Of a stretch of DNA of 64,000 nucleotides, positions 9,385-18,138 are shown piece by piece. This stretch comes from JAZKBN01 sp040388605. GTDB lineage: Bacteria > Bacteroidota > Bacteroidia > Cytophagales > Flexibacteraceae. The stretch lies in the NCBI GenBank assembly GCA_040388605.1, contig JAZKBN010000047.1:1-64000 (forward strand). Reading direction: 5' to 3'. The position numbers were made by a program, and so were the translations under genes. Position 1 is the first letter of the stretch. The number at the start of each line of letters is the position of its first letter. The notes beneath the pieces were generated by a model that was not told the origin of the DNA, ran no database searches, and was given only the letters and a program-made list of their open reading frames with translations.

Positions 9385-10785
9385 GTGAGCCAATCGCAGC
9401 AAACCACTTCCTTCACCGACCAAGCCGGGCATTCTGCCCGCCAAAATGCCGGGCTATTGGCTGCCATGCCTAAAACCACAACAGCCGGAACAAGGCTGGT
9501 TTTTACGTTTTTGGTGCTCATTACCATTGCTGCCATTAATTTCGAAGCTGTATTTGCAGTACCCATAGGCTTTTTACGAGCCGGCGCCAAGCTGAAAATG
9601 TCTGATTTCATGGGCATGATACTTTCGCTGCTCTTTTTGGCAAACTGTGTTTACTATATGCGCATACCCAAAGCCTACAGGTACTTCCTGCTTTGCTTTG
9701 CTGTTTTGCTTATATGCAGCATAATAGGCCCGGCATTGTTTAAGGGCTATATGTATGTAACGGCAGTATGGTTTTTCCTGAGCTTTACCTCTTCTTATGC
9801 TGTTTATGATTTCCTGAACAGGCAGAGCTCGCCTTTTATTATCAGGTTCCTCAATATTTACCTGGGCGTCGCCACGGTAATTTATATTATTGCTCTTATA
9901 GATTACTTTGCCCTTTTCTTCGGCATCCGCTTTATTCCCCCGGATTACGACCAGCGCCTGCACCAATATGTTGGAGGCCTGCCCCGTTTCGAGGGCCTTA
10001 GCCCTTTGTCGCTTGCCTTTATTCCCTTAGGCTATTTCCATTTTGCCTTGGGCATTTTGCTTAAACGGCAGCGCGAAACATTGTTCTTTCTCATGCTGAT
10101 GCTGTTTTCGGTAAGCATTGGCGGCATGGTGGCAGCAGTTATTGCGTTTTCGTATTACCTGTTCACCCGCATGAGCACCCGCAGCAAGCTTATTGTGCTT
10201 TTGCCGGTGGTTTGGTTTGCTTTCAGCATTGTAAGCACCCTTGTCGAGTTTAAAATTCAGACAGCGGGCAAATGGAGTTATGGCGTAAGGCTTGAGCTTT
10301 ACCTGCTAACCCCAACCGTTGTTGCCACCGACCCCTTGGGCATGGGTTTCGGCCAAAGCCGATACGTTTTCTATTCCGCTAAACGTTATGATTTAAAACG
10401 CTTCGAAGACCTGTATAATAAAGGTGTTGAAGAGCGCACATTCGTTGTGGAATCATCGCACCTCGAGGTTATTTACGAGTTCGGTATTTTGGGCATCATA
10501 ATGATTTTGTTCTACACCCTTGCCGTATCAAAGTACGGCATGATGGCGCTCCGGGAGAACGACAGGAAATTACTTATTATGGTATCTGTAATTATATTCT
10601 TTTACATACATGCCTTTTTCAATCCTTCGTATTTCTACCAGGCTAAATTCTGGACATTGAATCTTATTTGCATCCTGATAACTGAGCGCTTCAGCCGGTT
10701 TTCAAAATTACAGCATGAATCAAACAGCGGGGCCCTAATAGCTCCGGGCCAGCCTGCGCATGAACTGAAAGGAGTCATGCAATGA
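9385..10785 (+). CDS. O-antigen ligase/polymerase-like membrane protein
   Basis: This 466-residue integral membrane protein has about ten to twelve hydrophobic helices and a large loop (about residues 300-355) containing WSYGVRLELY and the positively charged SRYVFYSAKRYDLKRFEDLY. That layout is typical of WaaL/Wzy-type proteins, which ligate or polymerise O-antigen or exopolysaccharide at the periplasmic face. The GTG at 9385 is supported by a promoter box 5 bases upstream; an internal ATG at residue 28 is the alternative. The last codons overlap the next gene by 4 bp (ATGA), so the two are translationally coupled. The family assignment rests on topology and on coupling to a GT9 enzyme, not on a diagnostic residue. 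Confidence 0.7.
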   Translation: MSQSQQTTSFTDQAGHSARQNAGLLAAMPKTTTAGTRLVFTFLVLITIAAINFEAVFAVPIGFLRAGAKLKMSDFMGMILSLLFLANCVYYMRIPKAYRYFLLCFAVLLICSIIGPALFKGYMYVTAVWFFLSFTSSYAVYDFLNRQSSPFIIRFLNIYLGVATVIYIIALIDYFALFFGIRFIPPDYDQRLHQYVGGLPRFEGLSPLSLAFIPLGYFHFALGILLKRQRETLFFLMLMLFSVSIGGMVAAVIAFSYYLFTRMSTRSKLIVLLPVVWFAFSIVSTLVEFKIQTAGKWSYGVRLELYLLTPTVVATDPLGMGFGQSRYVFYSAKRYDLKRFEDLYNKGVEERTFVVESSHLEVIYEFGILGIIMILFYTLAVSKYGMMALRENDRKLLIMVSVIIFFYIHAFFNPSYFYQAKFWTLNLICILITERFSRFSKLQHESNSGALIAPGQPAHELKGVMQ

Positions 10786-11864
10786 AACGCACAGTTGTAT
10801 TAAAGCTGGGAGGCCTCGGCGATATGCTGATGCTGGGTCCAAGTCTGCAATCCTTCGCCGATTCTTTTCCGGGTACCGAGCTTATACTCATCACCGGCAG
10901 CAGTAACAGCCGTGTTTTAAACGCGCATCCTGCCATCAGCAGGCAATACCTGCTCAATGATGCCCGTTTATTCCGGGGCGGCATTTTGGGCAAGCTCAGC
11001 CAGACATTCAGGCTTTGGTGGCTCTTGCTTACCCTGCGCCCGTCCGAAGTCTTTATACTTCACCGCGATTGGCGTTATAACCTGATGGCCTTCCTGGCTT
11101 TTGTGCCTGTTCGCTATGGTTTCAGCCGTGATTTAAAGGGCGCTTTTCTTACGGCATACCTGCCCAACGACCAAAGCCTGCATGAAACCGAAAAGTACAG
11201 CGCCCTTTTCAGCCTGAAACCCGGCTTTAAGCCCGGCAGCCTGCAAATGCGCATGTACCCGACAGCTGCCGAGCGGGAGCAGGTTAACGCTTTCGCCGGT
11301 ACACGTTTACCTGCAGGGAAAAAATTGGTGGCCATTGCTGCCGGCGGGGCCCTGAATGCAAAAATGAGCAGCGAGAACAAACGCTGGGCGCCGGCAAATT
11401 ACGCCACACTCGCCGCCAATTTAATGGACGATGATTATTTCCCCGTATTCGTTGGCGGTCCCGGCGATAAAGAAATGGTTTCCCAACTGATTTCCGGCCT
11501 GCCCGATGCATACCGCAAGCCCGGCAGGTATGCCGATGCAACCGGCCTTTTCAGCCCTTCGCAAACCTATGCTTTACTGCAGCACTGCCACCTTATGGTA
11601 AGTAACGATTGCGGACCCATGCACATTGGTTCAGCATCGGGCATACCGGTAATCGCGCTTTTTGGCCCTACCGACCCGGCTGAGTACAGGCCGGTGCAGA
11701 ACCCTTTGAGCTATACTTTTTGGCCCGGCGGCGAACAATTACCCTGCTCGCCCTGTTATTTTCATGGCTACTTCCCGCCTTGCAGCCATGTAAGCTGTAT
11801 GAAAATGATTCTGCCGACACAGGTTTTTGCCAAGGTGAAAGAAATACTTACACCCCTTAATTAA
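10782..11864 (+). CDS. glycosyltransferase family 9 (heptosyltransferase-like) protein
   Basis: This 360-residue cytosolic enzyme probably adds heptose or a related sugar to lipopolysaccharide core or another lipid-linked glycan. The N-terminal Rossmann-like half starts VVLKLGGLGDMLMLGPSL. The C-terminal nucleotide-sugar binding half carries the family signature VSNDCGPMHIGSASGIPVIA followed by LFGPTDPAEYRP (around residues 270-305). A cysteine-rich PCSPCYFHGYFPPCSHVSC segment near the end resembles that of ADP-heptose transferases. The ATG overlaps the stop of the O-antigen ligase-like gene by 4 bp, which supports a joint role in surface glycan assembly. Confidence 0.88.
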   Translation: MKRTVVLKLGGLGDMLMLGPSLQSFADSFPGTELILITGSSNSRVLNAHPAISRQYLLNDARLFRGGILGKLSQTFRLWWLLLTLRPSEVFILHRDWRYNLMAFLAFVPVRYGFSRDLKGAFLTAYLPNDQSLHETEKYSALFSLKPGFKPGSLQMRMYPTAAEREQVNAFAGTRLPAGKKLVAIAAGGALNAKMSSENKRWAPANYATLAANLMDDDYFPVFVGGPGDKEMVSQLISGLPDAYRKPGRYADATGLFSPSQTYALLQHCHLMVSNDCGPMHIGSASGIPVIALFGPTDPAEYRPVQNPLSYTFWPGGEQLPCSPCYFHGYFPPCSHVSCMKMILPTQVFAKVKEILTPLN

Positions 11865-12168
11865 TTCATAACAGGGAATAAGGCAGGAAAAAATACTGAA
11901 ATGTTTATATTTGAGGGATTTAACTTCTAAGGCCGGGTTTAAACCAATAACCCTTACAGGAGTCTGTTAAACAACAATTGCCGCCTCACAACAGGTTCAC
12001 AAAAACCATGACTCTGAATTTTAGCGGCTTATATTCACAGCTTTGCATACTTATGACGGGTTTGCAAATGCACAATTTAATATTTTGAACCCGGTACAAT
12101 ACCGGCATTAATTTACCGGGAATCAAACCCGGACCGCGAGGCATAAATATTGCACTCGCCTTACAACC
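11865..12168. other. 304-bp intergenic region with a -7 box but no gene
   Basis: I see no credible small gene or RNA here. TATATTTG at 11906-11913 fits the -7 consensus but is 250 bases from the next start, and TAAATATTG at 12144-12152 lies just before RNase R. Short repeats of CCGG/CCCGG between 12090 and 12135 could form weak hairpins. Confidence 0.5.
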
Positions 12169-14475
12169 GTGAAAAAACATAAAACCCAACACAGCGACAG
12201 CCCCGATTCCGCAGCCGCCATTATACTTGATTATATAAGCTCGGCACCTAACAGCGCCTTTTCTTTCAGGCTTTTATCAAAAAAGGTGAATGCCACCTCT
12301 AAGGCAGAAAAGCTTGCCCTTGCCCAAATTTTAAAAGAGCTTACCGAACAGGGCGAAATATCTATGCTTGCCGATGGCTCTTTCAGGAGCACCAAGTCAG
12401 AGAATTTCCTGATTGGAAATGTACAGTTCGTAAACCAGCGCTTCGCCTTCATCATTAATTCAGATGCTAAGGAAGATATTAAGGTAAGCGCCGAAAACCT
12501 GAACTTCGCCCTCGACGGCGACCAGGTTAAAGTTCGCCTTTTCACCAACGGCCGCACCCGTAAGCCTGAAGGCGAAGTAGTTGAAGTAATAAGCCGCTAT
12601 CGCAGCACTTTTGTGGGCCGCATAGAATTACGCGAGCACTTTGCCTTCGTAACGCCCGATAACAAGCGTACCTGGTCTGATATTTTCGTAAGCAAGGAAA
12701 ATACCATGAACGCCCGCACCGGCGACAAGGTAACCGTGCAAATCAGCGAATGGGGTACCCGCGAGCGTAACCCTGTAGGCAAAGTAACCCAGGTTTTGGG
12801 CGCTGCCGGTGAGAACGATACCGAGATGCACGCCATCATGGCCGAGTTCGACCTGCCTGTTGATTTTGAGCAGGAAGTACAAACCGCCGCCGAAGAAATT
12901 CCGGAAACAATTCCGCAAAGTGAGATAGACCGCCGCCGCGATTTCAGGAATGTTACCACATTCACCATCGACCCGGTTGATGCCAAAGATTTCGATGATG
13001 CCCTCAGCTTCCTGCGCCTGCCAAACGGCAACCTTGAAATTGGCGTGCACATTGCAGATGTCAGCCATTATGTAAGTATAGGCTCCACCCTTGACAAGGA
13101 GGCTTACCGCAGGGGCACTTCAGTCTATTTGGTAGACCGCACCGTACCCATGCTGCCCGAAAAGTTGAGCAATTTCCTATGCTCGCTCAGGCCTAATGAA
13201 GACAAGCTGGTATTCTCGGCTGTTTTTGAAATGAATGCCGGCGGGGCAGTAGTTGGCGAATGGTACGGCCGCGGCATTATTCACTCAGACCGTCGTTTCG
13301 CTTACGAGGAAGTACAGGAAGTTATAGAAACCGGCGCAGGCGATTTTCATGAAGAAATAGCCGAGCTGCAACGCCTGGCTTTAATTCTGCGTGAAAAACG
13401 TTTCCGCAAGGGCTCTATAGGTTTTGAAACGCCTGAAGTTAAGTTCGTGCTTGATGAACGCGGCAAGCCATTGGAGGTTGTGCCCAAAATCAGGAAAGAT
13501 GCGCACAAGCTGATTGAAGATTTTATGCTGCTCGCCAATAAAAAGGTGGCCGAGTTTATTTTCAACAAGCGCCAAAGCCCGCGCAACACCATGGTGTACC
13601 GTATTCACGAAGCGCCTAACCCTGAGAAAATTCGCATTTTCGGGGCCTTTGCCCGCAAGTTCGGCTACAAGCTGAGCATAGAGGAAAAGGAGCTGCCCGA
13701 CAGCCTGAACGCCCTCATTAAAGCCCTTGAAGGCAAGCCCGAGGAAGATGTGTTGCAGCACCTGGCAGTGCGCACCATGAGCAAGGCGCGTTACAGCACC
13801 GAGCCACTGCCGCACTTTGGTTTGGCCTTCGAGCATTACAGCCACTTTACAAGCCCAATACGCCGCTACCCCGACGTATTGTGCCATCGCCTGCTGCAGC
13901 ATTACCTCGATAACGGGGAATCGGTGAACAAAGATGCCCTTGAAGACCAATGCAAGCACAGCAGCGATATGGAACGCCGCGCTTCGGAAGCCGAGCGTGC
14001 ATCCATTAAGTACAAGCAGGTGGAGTATATGCAGATGCAGGACCAGGATCGTGTATTCGCCGGCATAGTAAGCGGCGTTACCGAATGGGGTTTCTACGTT
14101 GAAATTGTTGAAACCAAATGCGAAGGCCTTGTTCGTGTTGTTGATTTGCAGGACGATTTCTTCGAGCTCGATGCCGAAAACTTCCGACTTGTAGGCACAC
14201 GCACCAAGCGCATTATTGCTTTTGGCGATAAGGTGGAGGTGAAGATAAAAGGCACCAATATTGAAAAACGGACTATTGATTTGGTAACCGTAGATAAAGA
14301 CCTGAACCATTACATGCGCATGAGCTCCGGCGATCGAAACAGCTCCGGCCGTGGCAGGTCTGGCGGTGGTTCATCTTCCGGCGGCAGGTCGGGCGGCGGT
14401 AACCGTGGCGGCGGACAAGGCCAGTCAGGACCGAAAAAAGGCGAAGGTCAAAAATCAGGCAGGAGAAAGCGTTAA
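12169..14475 (+). CDS. rnr: ribonuclease R
   Basis: RNase R is a processive 3'-to-5' exoribonuclease that degrades structured RNA. The 768-residue protein has an N-terminal winged-helix region (1-75), cold-shock-type OB domains (about 80-240) and an RNB catalytic domain starting near 255, with the acidic cluster TIDPVDAKDFDDALSF. It has an S1 domain near 625-705 and ends in a ~50-residue Gly/Ser/Arg-rich tail. The tail is disordered and RGG-like, a plausible RNA contact. The start is GTG (VKKHKTQHSD). A weak -7-like sequence, TAAATATTG, ends 16 bases upstream. A hairpin terminator follows. The assignment is secure by domain order and the active-site motif. Confidence 0.96.
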   Translation: MKKHKTQHSDSPDSAAAIILDYISSAPNSAFSFRLLSKKVNATSKAEKLALAQILKELTEQGEISMLADGSFRSTKSENFLIGNVQFVNQRFAFIINSDAKEDIKVSAENLNFALDGDQVKVRLFTNGRTRKPEGEVVEVISRYRSTFVGRIELREHFAFVTPDNKRTWSDIFVSKENTMNARTGDKVTVQISEWGTRERNPVGKVTQVLGAAGENDTEMHAIMAEFDLPVDFEQEVQTAAEEIPETIPQSEIDRRRDFRNVTTFTIDPVDAKDFDDALSFLRLPNGNLEIGVHIADVSHYVSIGSTLDKEAYRRGTSVYLVDRTVPMLPEKLSNFLCSLRPNEDKLVFSAVFEMNAGGAVVGEWYGRGIIHSDRRFAYEEVQEVIETGAGDFHEEIAELQRLALILREKRFRKGSIGFETPEVKFVLDERGKPLEVVPKIRKDAHKLIEDFMLLANKKVAEFIFNKRQSPRNTMVYRIHEAPNPEKIRIFGAFARKFGYKLSIEEKELPDSLNALIKALEGKPEEDVLQHLAVRTMSKARYSTEPLPHFGLAFEHYSHFTSPIRRYPDVLCHRLLQHYLDNGESVNKDALEDQCKHSSDMERRASEAERASIKYKQVEYMQMQDQDRVFAGIVSGVTEWGFYVEIVETKCEGLVRVVDLQDDFFELDAENFRLVGTRTKRIIAFGDKVEVKIKGTNIEKRTIDLVTVDKDLNHYMRMSSGDRNSSGRGRSGGGSSSGGRSGGGNRGGGQGQSGPKKGEGQKSGRRKR

Positions 14476-14502
14476 GCTTTTCCGCCTTTATGTATTCTAT
14501 GG

Positions 14503-14530
14503 CAGGCACTTTCGGGTGCCTGTTTTTTTT
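14503..14530 (+). terminator. intrinsic terminator after RNase R
   Basis: A 7-bp stem (CAGGCAC / GTGCCTG) with a TTTCGG loop is followed directly by an eight-T run. Confidence 0.9.
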
Positions 14531-14560
14531 ATCCCTGGCGGCTGTTTTTGGCCAATGAAT

Positions 14561-14606
14561 AAATAAGAGGGCCCGGTGAATTTGCGTTCACCGGGCCCTC
14601 TTATTT
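14561..14606. terminator. bidirectional terminator between rnr and gpmI
   Basis: Arms 14561-14580 and 14587-14606 form a perfect 20-bp stem with a 6-base loop and a GGGCCCGGTG core flanked by AT pairs. It lies downstream of gpmI on the minus strand and behind the rnr terminator on the plus strand. Confidence 0.85.
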
Positions 14607-14634
14607 AATTGTTTTTCTGTAAAGAAACTAAGCG

Positions 14635-16179
14635 CTACACCAAAGCTTCCCCTGTCATAATCGCCGGTTTTTCAACACCAAGCATTTTAAGAATCGTAGG
14701 TGCTATATCGCCCAGCTTACCGTCTTTCACCGCACGACCTTTACCGATTTCAAAATCAGGGTCCATTATAATACATGGAACTAAACTGGTTGTGTGGGCT
14801 GTATTCGGGCTGCCGTCAGGGTTAACCATGAGCTCGCTGTTACCGTGGTCTGCTATAATAATGGCGCTGTAGCCGTTTTCAAGGGCTACAGGCAATAGTT
14901 TAGCCAGGCAGCTGTCAACGGTTTCAACAGCTTTAACCACCGCGCTGAATACGCCTGTATGGCCCACCATATCGGGGTTGGCATAATTGAGGCATACAAA
15001 AGATGCCTCCTGCTTTTGCAGCTCCGGAATAATGGTGTCGGTAATGGCCCATGCGCTCATTTCGGGCTTAAGGTCATACGTTTTTACATCTTTAGGCGAT
15101 GGGCACATGAGGCGGCTTTCACCATTAAACGGGTTTTCACGTCCTCCGGAAAAGAAGAAAGTAACGTGCGGGTATTTCTCCGTTTCGGCAATGCGAATCT
15201 GTTTCAGGTTATGGCGTTCCAACACCTCGCCAAGGGTATCGGGCAGGTTGCTGTTATCTATAACCACTTTTACGTTTTTGTATTCGTCGTCGTACTTAGT
15301 CATGGTAACGTAGTACAAATTGAGCGGTACCATGTTTTGCTCAGGGAATGCCTGCTGCGTGAGCGCAATGGTAATTTCGCGTCCGCGATCTGTACGGAAA
15401 TTGAAGCAAAGCACTACATCGCCTTCTTCTATAACGGCGGTAGGGCTACCGTTTTCAGTAACCACTATGGGTTTTACAAATTCATCAGTTACGCCGTCTT
15501 CATAGCTTTGGCTGAGGGCAGCAAGCGGATCTGNNNNNNNNNNATCTGTTGCTGCATGACCAATGCCGTGTACCATCAGGTCGTAAGCTTCTTTAACACG
15601 TTCCCAACGCTTATCACGATCCATGGCATAAAACCTGCCGATTACCGATGCTATTTTGCCGGTGGTGGCATTGGCGTGGTTTTGTAAATCAGTCAGGTAG
15701 CCAAGGCCGCCCTTTGGGTCGGTATCGCGGCCGTCGGTGAAGGCATGTACATAAACTTTATCGAGGCCCTTGGCATGTGCTCCTGTCAGGAGGGCTTTCA
15801 GGTGCTCTATATGCGAGTGCACACCGCCGTCAGACACCAAACCAATCAGGTGGAATTTCTTATTGTTTGCTTTCGCGTAATCAAAAGCGTCGGCCAAAAC
15901 GCGCTCATCTGCCAGGGTTCCGTTTTTAACAGCAAGGTTCAGGCGGGTTAATTCCTGCTCAACCACGCGGCCTGCGCCCAGGTTCATATGGCCGACTTCA
16001 GAATTGCCCATTTGCCCGGCAGGTAAGCCTACCGCTTCGCCGCTTGCCTGCAATCTTGAATTGGCATACTTATTGATAAGGGCGTGAAACTCCGGTGTAC
16101 GGGCGTTATCCACTGCCGAAACCTTTTTGTCGACGGCTATCCCCCAGCCGTCGAGAATGATGAGCATTACTTTTTTCAT
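14635..16179 (-). CDS. gpmI: 2,3-bisphosphoglycerate-independent phosphoglycerate mutase
   Basis: GpmI interconverts 3- and 2-phosphoglycerate in glycolysis and gluconeogenesis using two Mn ions. The product belongs to the alkaline phosphatase superfamily. It has ILDGWG (D10), the phosphorylated Ser in MGNSEVGH (S60), SDGGVHSHIEH, FTDGRDTDP and the C-terminal metal ligands in ADHGNSE. Length is about 510 residues once the N-run at 15534-15543 is resolved. The flanks share ATCTG, and merging them gives the conserved HAATDPLAALSQSYEDGVTD with no missing codon. The gene is monocistronic, convergent with rnr. Confidence 0.97.
   Translation of the reverse strand: MKKVMLIILDGWGIAVDKKVSAVDNARTPEFHALINKYANSRLQASGEAVGLPAGQMGNSEVGHMNLGAGRVVEQELTRLNLAVKNGTLADERVLADAFDYAKANNKKFHLIGLVSDGGVHSHIEHLKALLTGAHAKGLDKVYVHAFTDGRDTDPKGGLGYLTDLQNHANATTGKIASVIGRFYAMDRDKRWERVKEAYDLMVHGIGHAATDXXXXDPLAALSQSYEDGVTDEFVKPIVVTENGSPTAVIEEGDVVLCFNFRTDRGREITIALTQQAFPEQNMVPLNLYYVTMTKYDDEYKNVKVVIDNSNLPDTLGEVLERHNLKQIRIAETEKYPHVTFFFSGGRENPFNGESRLMCPSPKDVKTYDLKPEMSAWAITDTIIPELQKQEASFVCLNYANPDMVGHTGVFSAVVKAVETVDSCLAKLLPVALENGYSAIIIADHGNSELMVNPDGSPNTAHTTSLVPCIIMDPDFEIGKGRAVKDGKLGDIAPTILKMLGVEKPAIMTGEALV
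15534..15543. other. probable false gap (10 N) in gpmI
   Basis: The left flank ends ATCTG and the right flank starts ATCTG. Removing the N-run and one copy restores the conserved GpmI sequence AATDPLAAL exactly. The contigs overlap by 5 bp, so the four unknown residues are an artefact. Confidence 0.85.
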
Positions 16180-16289
16180 GGTTTTTTCGGCGTTTTTATG
16201 GGCCGCTTAATTTTTTTTATTTGCCGGCATATCCCGTGTTTTAATACCCCTGATTGTGGAAATTAATTAATCAGGATGCTTGGCTTATT

Positions 16290-16297
16290 TAAATTTG
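16290..16297 (+). promoter_or_regulatory. candidate -7 box TAAATTTG upstream of the DUF4783 gene
   Basis: It matches the TAnnTTTG consensus on the + strand but lies 171 bases before the ATG, which would mean a long leader. Moderate to low support. Confidence 0.4.
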
Positions 16298-16467
16298 TTT
16301 ATTAATACGCTGATAATCAGCTTGGTTTTATAGAAGTACAAATAATGATCCGGCTTTATATAATACGGCACGAATATGGTATTTGTTTTCGGAAACACCG
16401 TTTTCTTAGTCCGTAATCAGGCCCCGGAGGCTTTTGCAAAGCTAATGGAAATGAATTTACATTCGTT

Positions 16468-16992
16468 ATGAAACTTTGGCACAGTATTGGCTTATGGCGG
16501 CATACCATAACAGGTGTAAGGGGTTTACCCTTATTATTCCTGCTGATAACGGCCCTGCAAATTATTTTACCCGCAAAGGCCCAGGCACAGGAAGAAACAC
16601 TTGAAAAGGTAAAGCAGGCCATGATTGCCGGTAATACGGTAATATTGGAATCGCTCTTCACAGCGGATGCTGAAATATCGGTACCGGGCTCTGCCGGGCA
16701 TACAGATAAAAAAGCGCCGCAGCAAATGCGGGAATTCTTCAGGCAAAAGCCGCCTATGGATTTTAAGTATCTGCACAAGGGCAGCACCAAGGGCGACAGG
16801 AGCTATGCAACCGGCAGGTATGCCTGCAAGCTCACAGCACCGGCCCCGCCCGAAGATTCTGCCGAAAGAAGCAAAGGCGGACCACAGGGCACAACCCAGG
16901 TACCGGAGAACAAACAGTTTAAAGTGTTTGTGGTGCTCAGGCTGGTAAGCGGAACTTACAAGGTTGAAAGCCTTGAGTTCAGCAATGAGTAA
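16468..16992 (+). CDS. DUF4783 (NTF2-like) exported protein
   Basis: This 174-residue exported protein of the Bacteroidota DUF4783 family has no assigned biochemical function. Residues about 18-43 form a signal peptide (LLFLLITALQIILPAKAQAQ). The mature part has the family pattern: a helix (EKVKQAMIAGNTVILESLF), ISVPGSAGHTDKKAPQQM, then REFFRQKPPMDFKYLHKGS and a C-terminal strand pair FKVFVVLRLVSGTYKVESLEF. These features suggest an NTF2-like fold. A Pro/Glu/Lys-rich insertion (about 128-152) replaces the usual short loop. It stands alone between gpmI and the AT-rich island and is followed by a strong terminator. Confidence 0.8.
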   Translation: MKLWHSIGLWRHTITGVRGLPLLFLLITALQIILPAKAQAQEETLEKVKQAMIAGNTVILESLFTADAEISVPGSAGHTDKKAPQQMREFFRQKPPMDFKYLHKGSTKGDRSYATGRYACKLTAPAPPEDSAERSKGGPQGTTQVPENKQFKVFVVLRLVSGTYKVESLEFSNE

Positions 16993-17098
16993 GCCGAATC
17001 AGGCTTATTGAAAAGATAAAAACGTTGCTCTGCAACAAAAAGATAAAGGCCCGGTAAAGGCTAATGATTTAAATAACGCAATTTCTCATTTTGAAAAG

Positions 17099-17128
17099 GT
17101 GCCCGGATAATGTCCGGGCACTTTTTTT
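17099..17128 (+). terminator. intrinsic terminator after the DUF4783 gene
   Basis: A 9-bp perfect stem (GTGCCCGGA / TCCGGGCAC) with a 5-base loop is followed by seven T. It marks the left edge of the AT-rich accessory patch. Confidence 0.9.
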
Positions 17129-17157
17129 GTGGTTGCTTGATTATGTGGGTTCTCATT

Positions 17158-17496
17158 TTATTTGATGCTGTCAGAGTTACACTCGGCTTGCCATCTTAGA
17201 AAATGCGCATCTAATTGTATCCGACTCTCGTGGCTGACCATTTGTCCTTTATTCAGTTTATATACGATTTGAATTAAGGTTTTGGTGAATTGAGGTGTCC
17301 AACAAAGTTTTATTAAAGCATAAGATTCAATTTCTTCTTCATTTAGAAGAACATGTTGAGTTAATGCCTGAAAATAAATCTTTGCGAGTTCAATATCTCG
17401 TGGATCCCAGCTTAGCTTTTTTACATTGATAATTGAATTGAGCCTGTCTAATGCTTTTTTAACAATGCAATTAGGTTCATTAATGAATTGTGTCAT
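17158..17496 (-). CDS. hypothetical protein, AT-rich two-gene cassette (second gene)
   Basis: I do not recognise this 112-residue protein. It is mostly helical and soluble, with no signal peptide or membrane segment, an acidic EEEIES stretch and a C-terminal RWQAECNSDSIK. It starts 5 bp after the stop of the upstream gene, so the pair is almost certainly co-transcribed and perhaps functionally linked. Base composition is far lower than the neighbours (about 30% GC in the 60 bases from 17281, against about 45% in housekeeping genes), which suggests recent acquisition. Small paired orphan genes in such patches can be toxin-antitoxin, immunity or defence pairs, but nothing in the sequence proves this. 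Confidence 0.65.
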   Translation of the reverse strand: MTQFINEPNCIVKKALDRLNSIINVKKLSWDPRDIELAKIYFQALTQHVLLNEEEIESYALIKLCWTPQFTKTLIQIVYKLNKGQMVSHESRIQLDAHFLRWQAECNSDSIK

Positions 17497-17501
17497 AGTA
17501 A

Positions 17502-17945
17502 TTAATCAATGTTGTTTGCGTTGCATTTCCATTTATTAATTCCGTTTTCAATTCCGGGATATGCAATAATAGCTTTAGCACTAGGGCTGCCATTATCGAT
17601 TTTAAAGACATCCTTATCATCAAGCCCTAATGTGATAATAATATCATTAGGTCTTGGACGATATGTTCCTTTTGAGTGAAAATAAGAAGTAGCATTGCTA
17701 TTAGGTAATTTTGCACCTTTAAGAAGCTTCTTCACTCCAAGTCGACCAAATTGACTCTCAAGCCAAACATCATTATCTAATGTATGAGCAATAAATACAA
17801 TTCGATTTATCCCATTAAATTGTTGTTCAATTTGAATTGCCTTATCTATAACTCGTGATACTGCATAATTGTCTATACCGAACGAGCTAGTATAGAACCT
17901 GACTTTCTGTTCCATTCTTTCTTTTAATTGTATTAAAGAGCACAA
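17502..17945 (-). CDS. hypothetical protein, AT-rich two-gene cassette (first gene)
   Basis: I do not recognise this 147-residue (or 137 if started at the ATG at 17915) soluble protein. Its central part, INRIVFIAHTLDNDVWLESQFG, looks like a beta strand then a helix of an alpha/beta fold. A second strand-like stretch (NDIIITLGLDDKDVF) follows. It has no cysteine pairs or recognisable catalytic motif. GC content is low (about 33% in the 60 bases from 17641). A -7 box (TAGATTTG on the minus strand, 17959-17966) lies 13 bases before the ATG at 17945 and supports the longer form. The stop is 5 bp from the next gene's start. Confidence 0.65.
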   Translation of the reverse strand: MCSLIQLKERMEQKVRFYTSSFGIDNYAVSRVIDKAIQIEQQFNGINRIVFIAHTLDNDVWLESQFGRLGVKKLLKGAKLPNSNATSYFHSKGTYRPRPNDIIITLGLDDKDVFKIDNGSPSAKAIIAYPGIENGINKWKCNANNID

Positions 17946-17958
17946 TAAGTAAGGTGGC

Positions 17959-17966
17959 CAAATCTA
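17959..17966 (-). promoter_or_regulatory. -7 box TAGATTTG for the AT-rich cassette
   Basis: On the minus strand this reads TAGATTTG, fitting TAnnTTTG, 13 bases before the first ATG of the cassette. The cassette would thus carry its own promoter. Confidence 0.55.
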
Positions 17967-18138
17967 TGCCATTTTCTACATTGTGTCATTTTGACATATA
18001 AAAGTTGTATTAAAAAACTATTTTGTAAATATTATATTTATAGGTCTTAATCATTTAGACTTTAGATTATCCTTAACAAAAAAATCAACCAGATTAATTG
18101 CGTGGGGAAGGTTAAAGTTATAAAATCACGATTTTACA

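Noticed and set aside
13381..14310. 309-residue frame on the minus strand opposite RNase R
   Set aside because: It is antisense to the RNB and S1 domains of rnr; hydrophobic composition arises from codon bias and no start or terminator signals fit.
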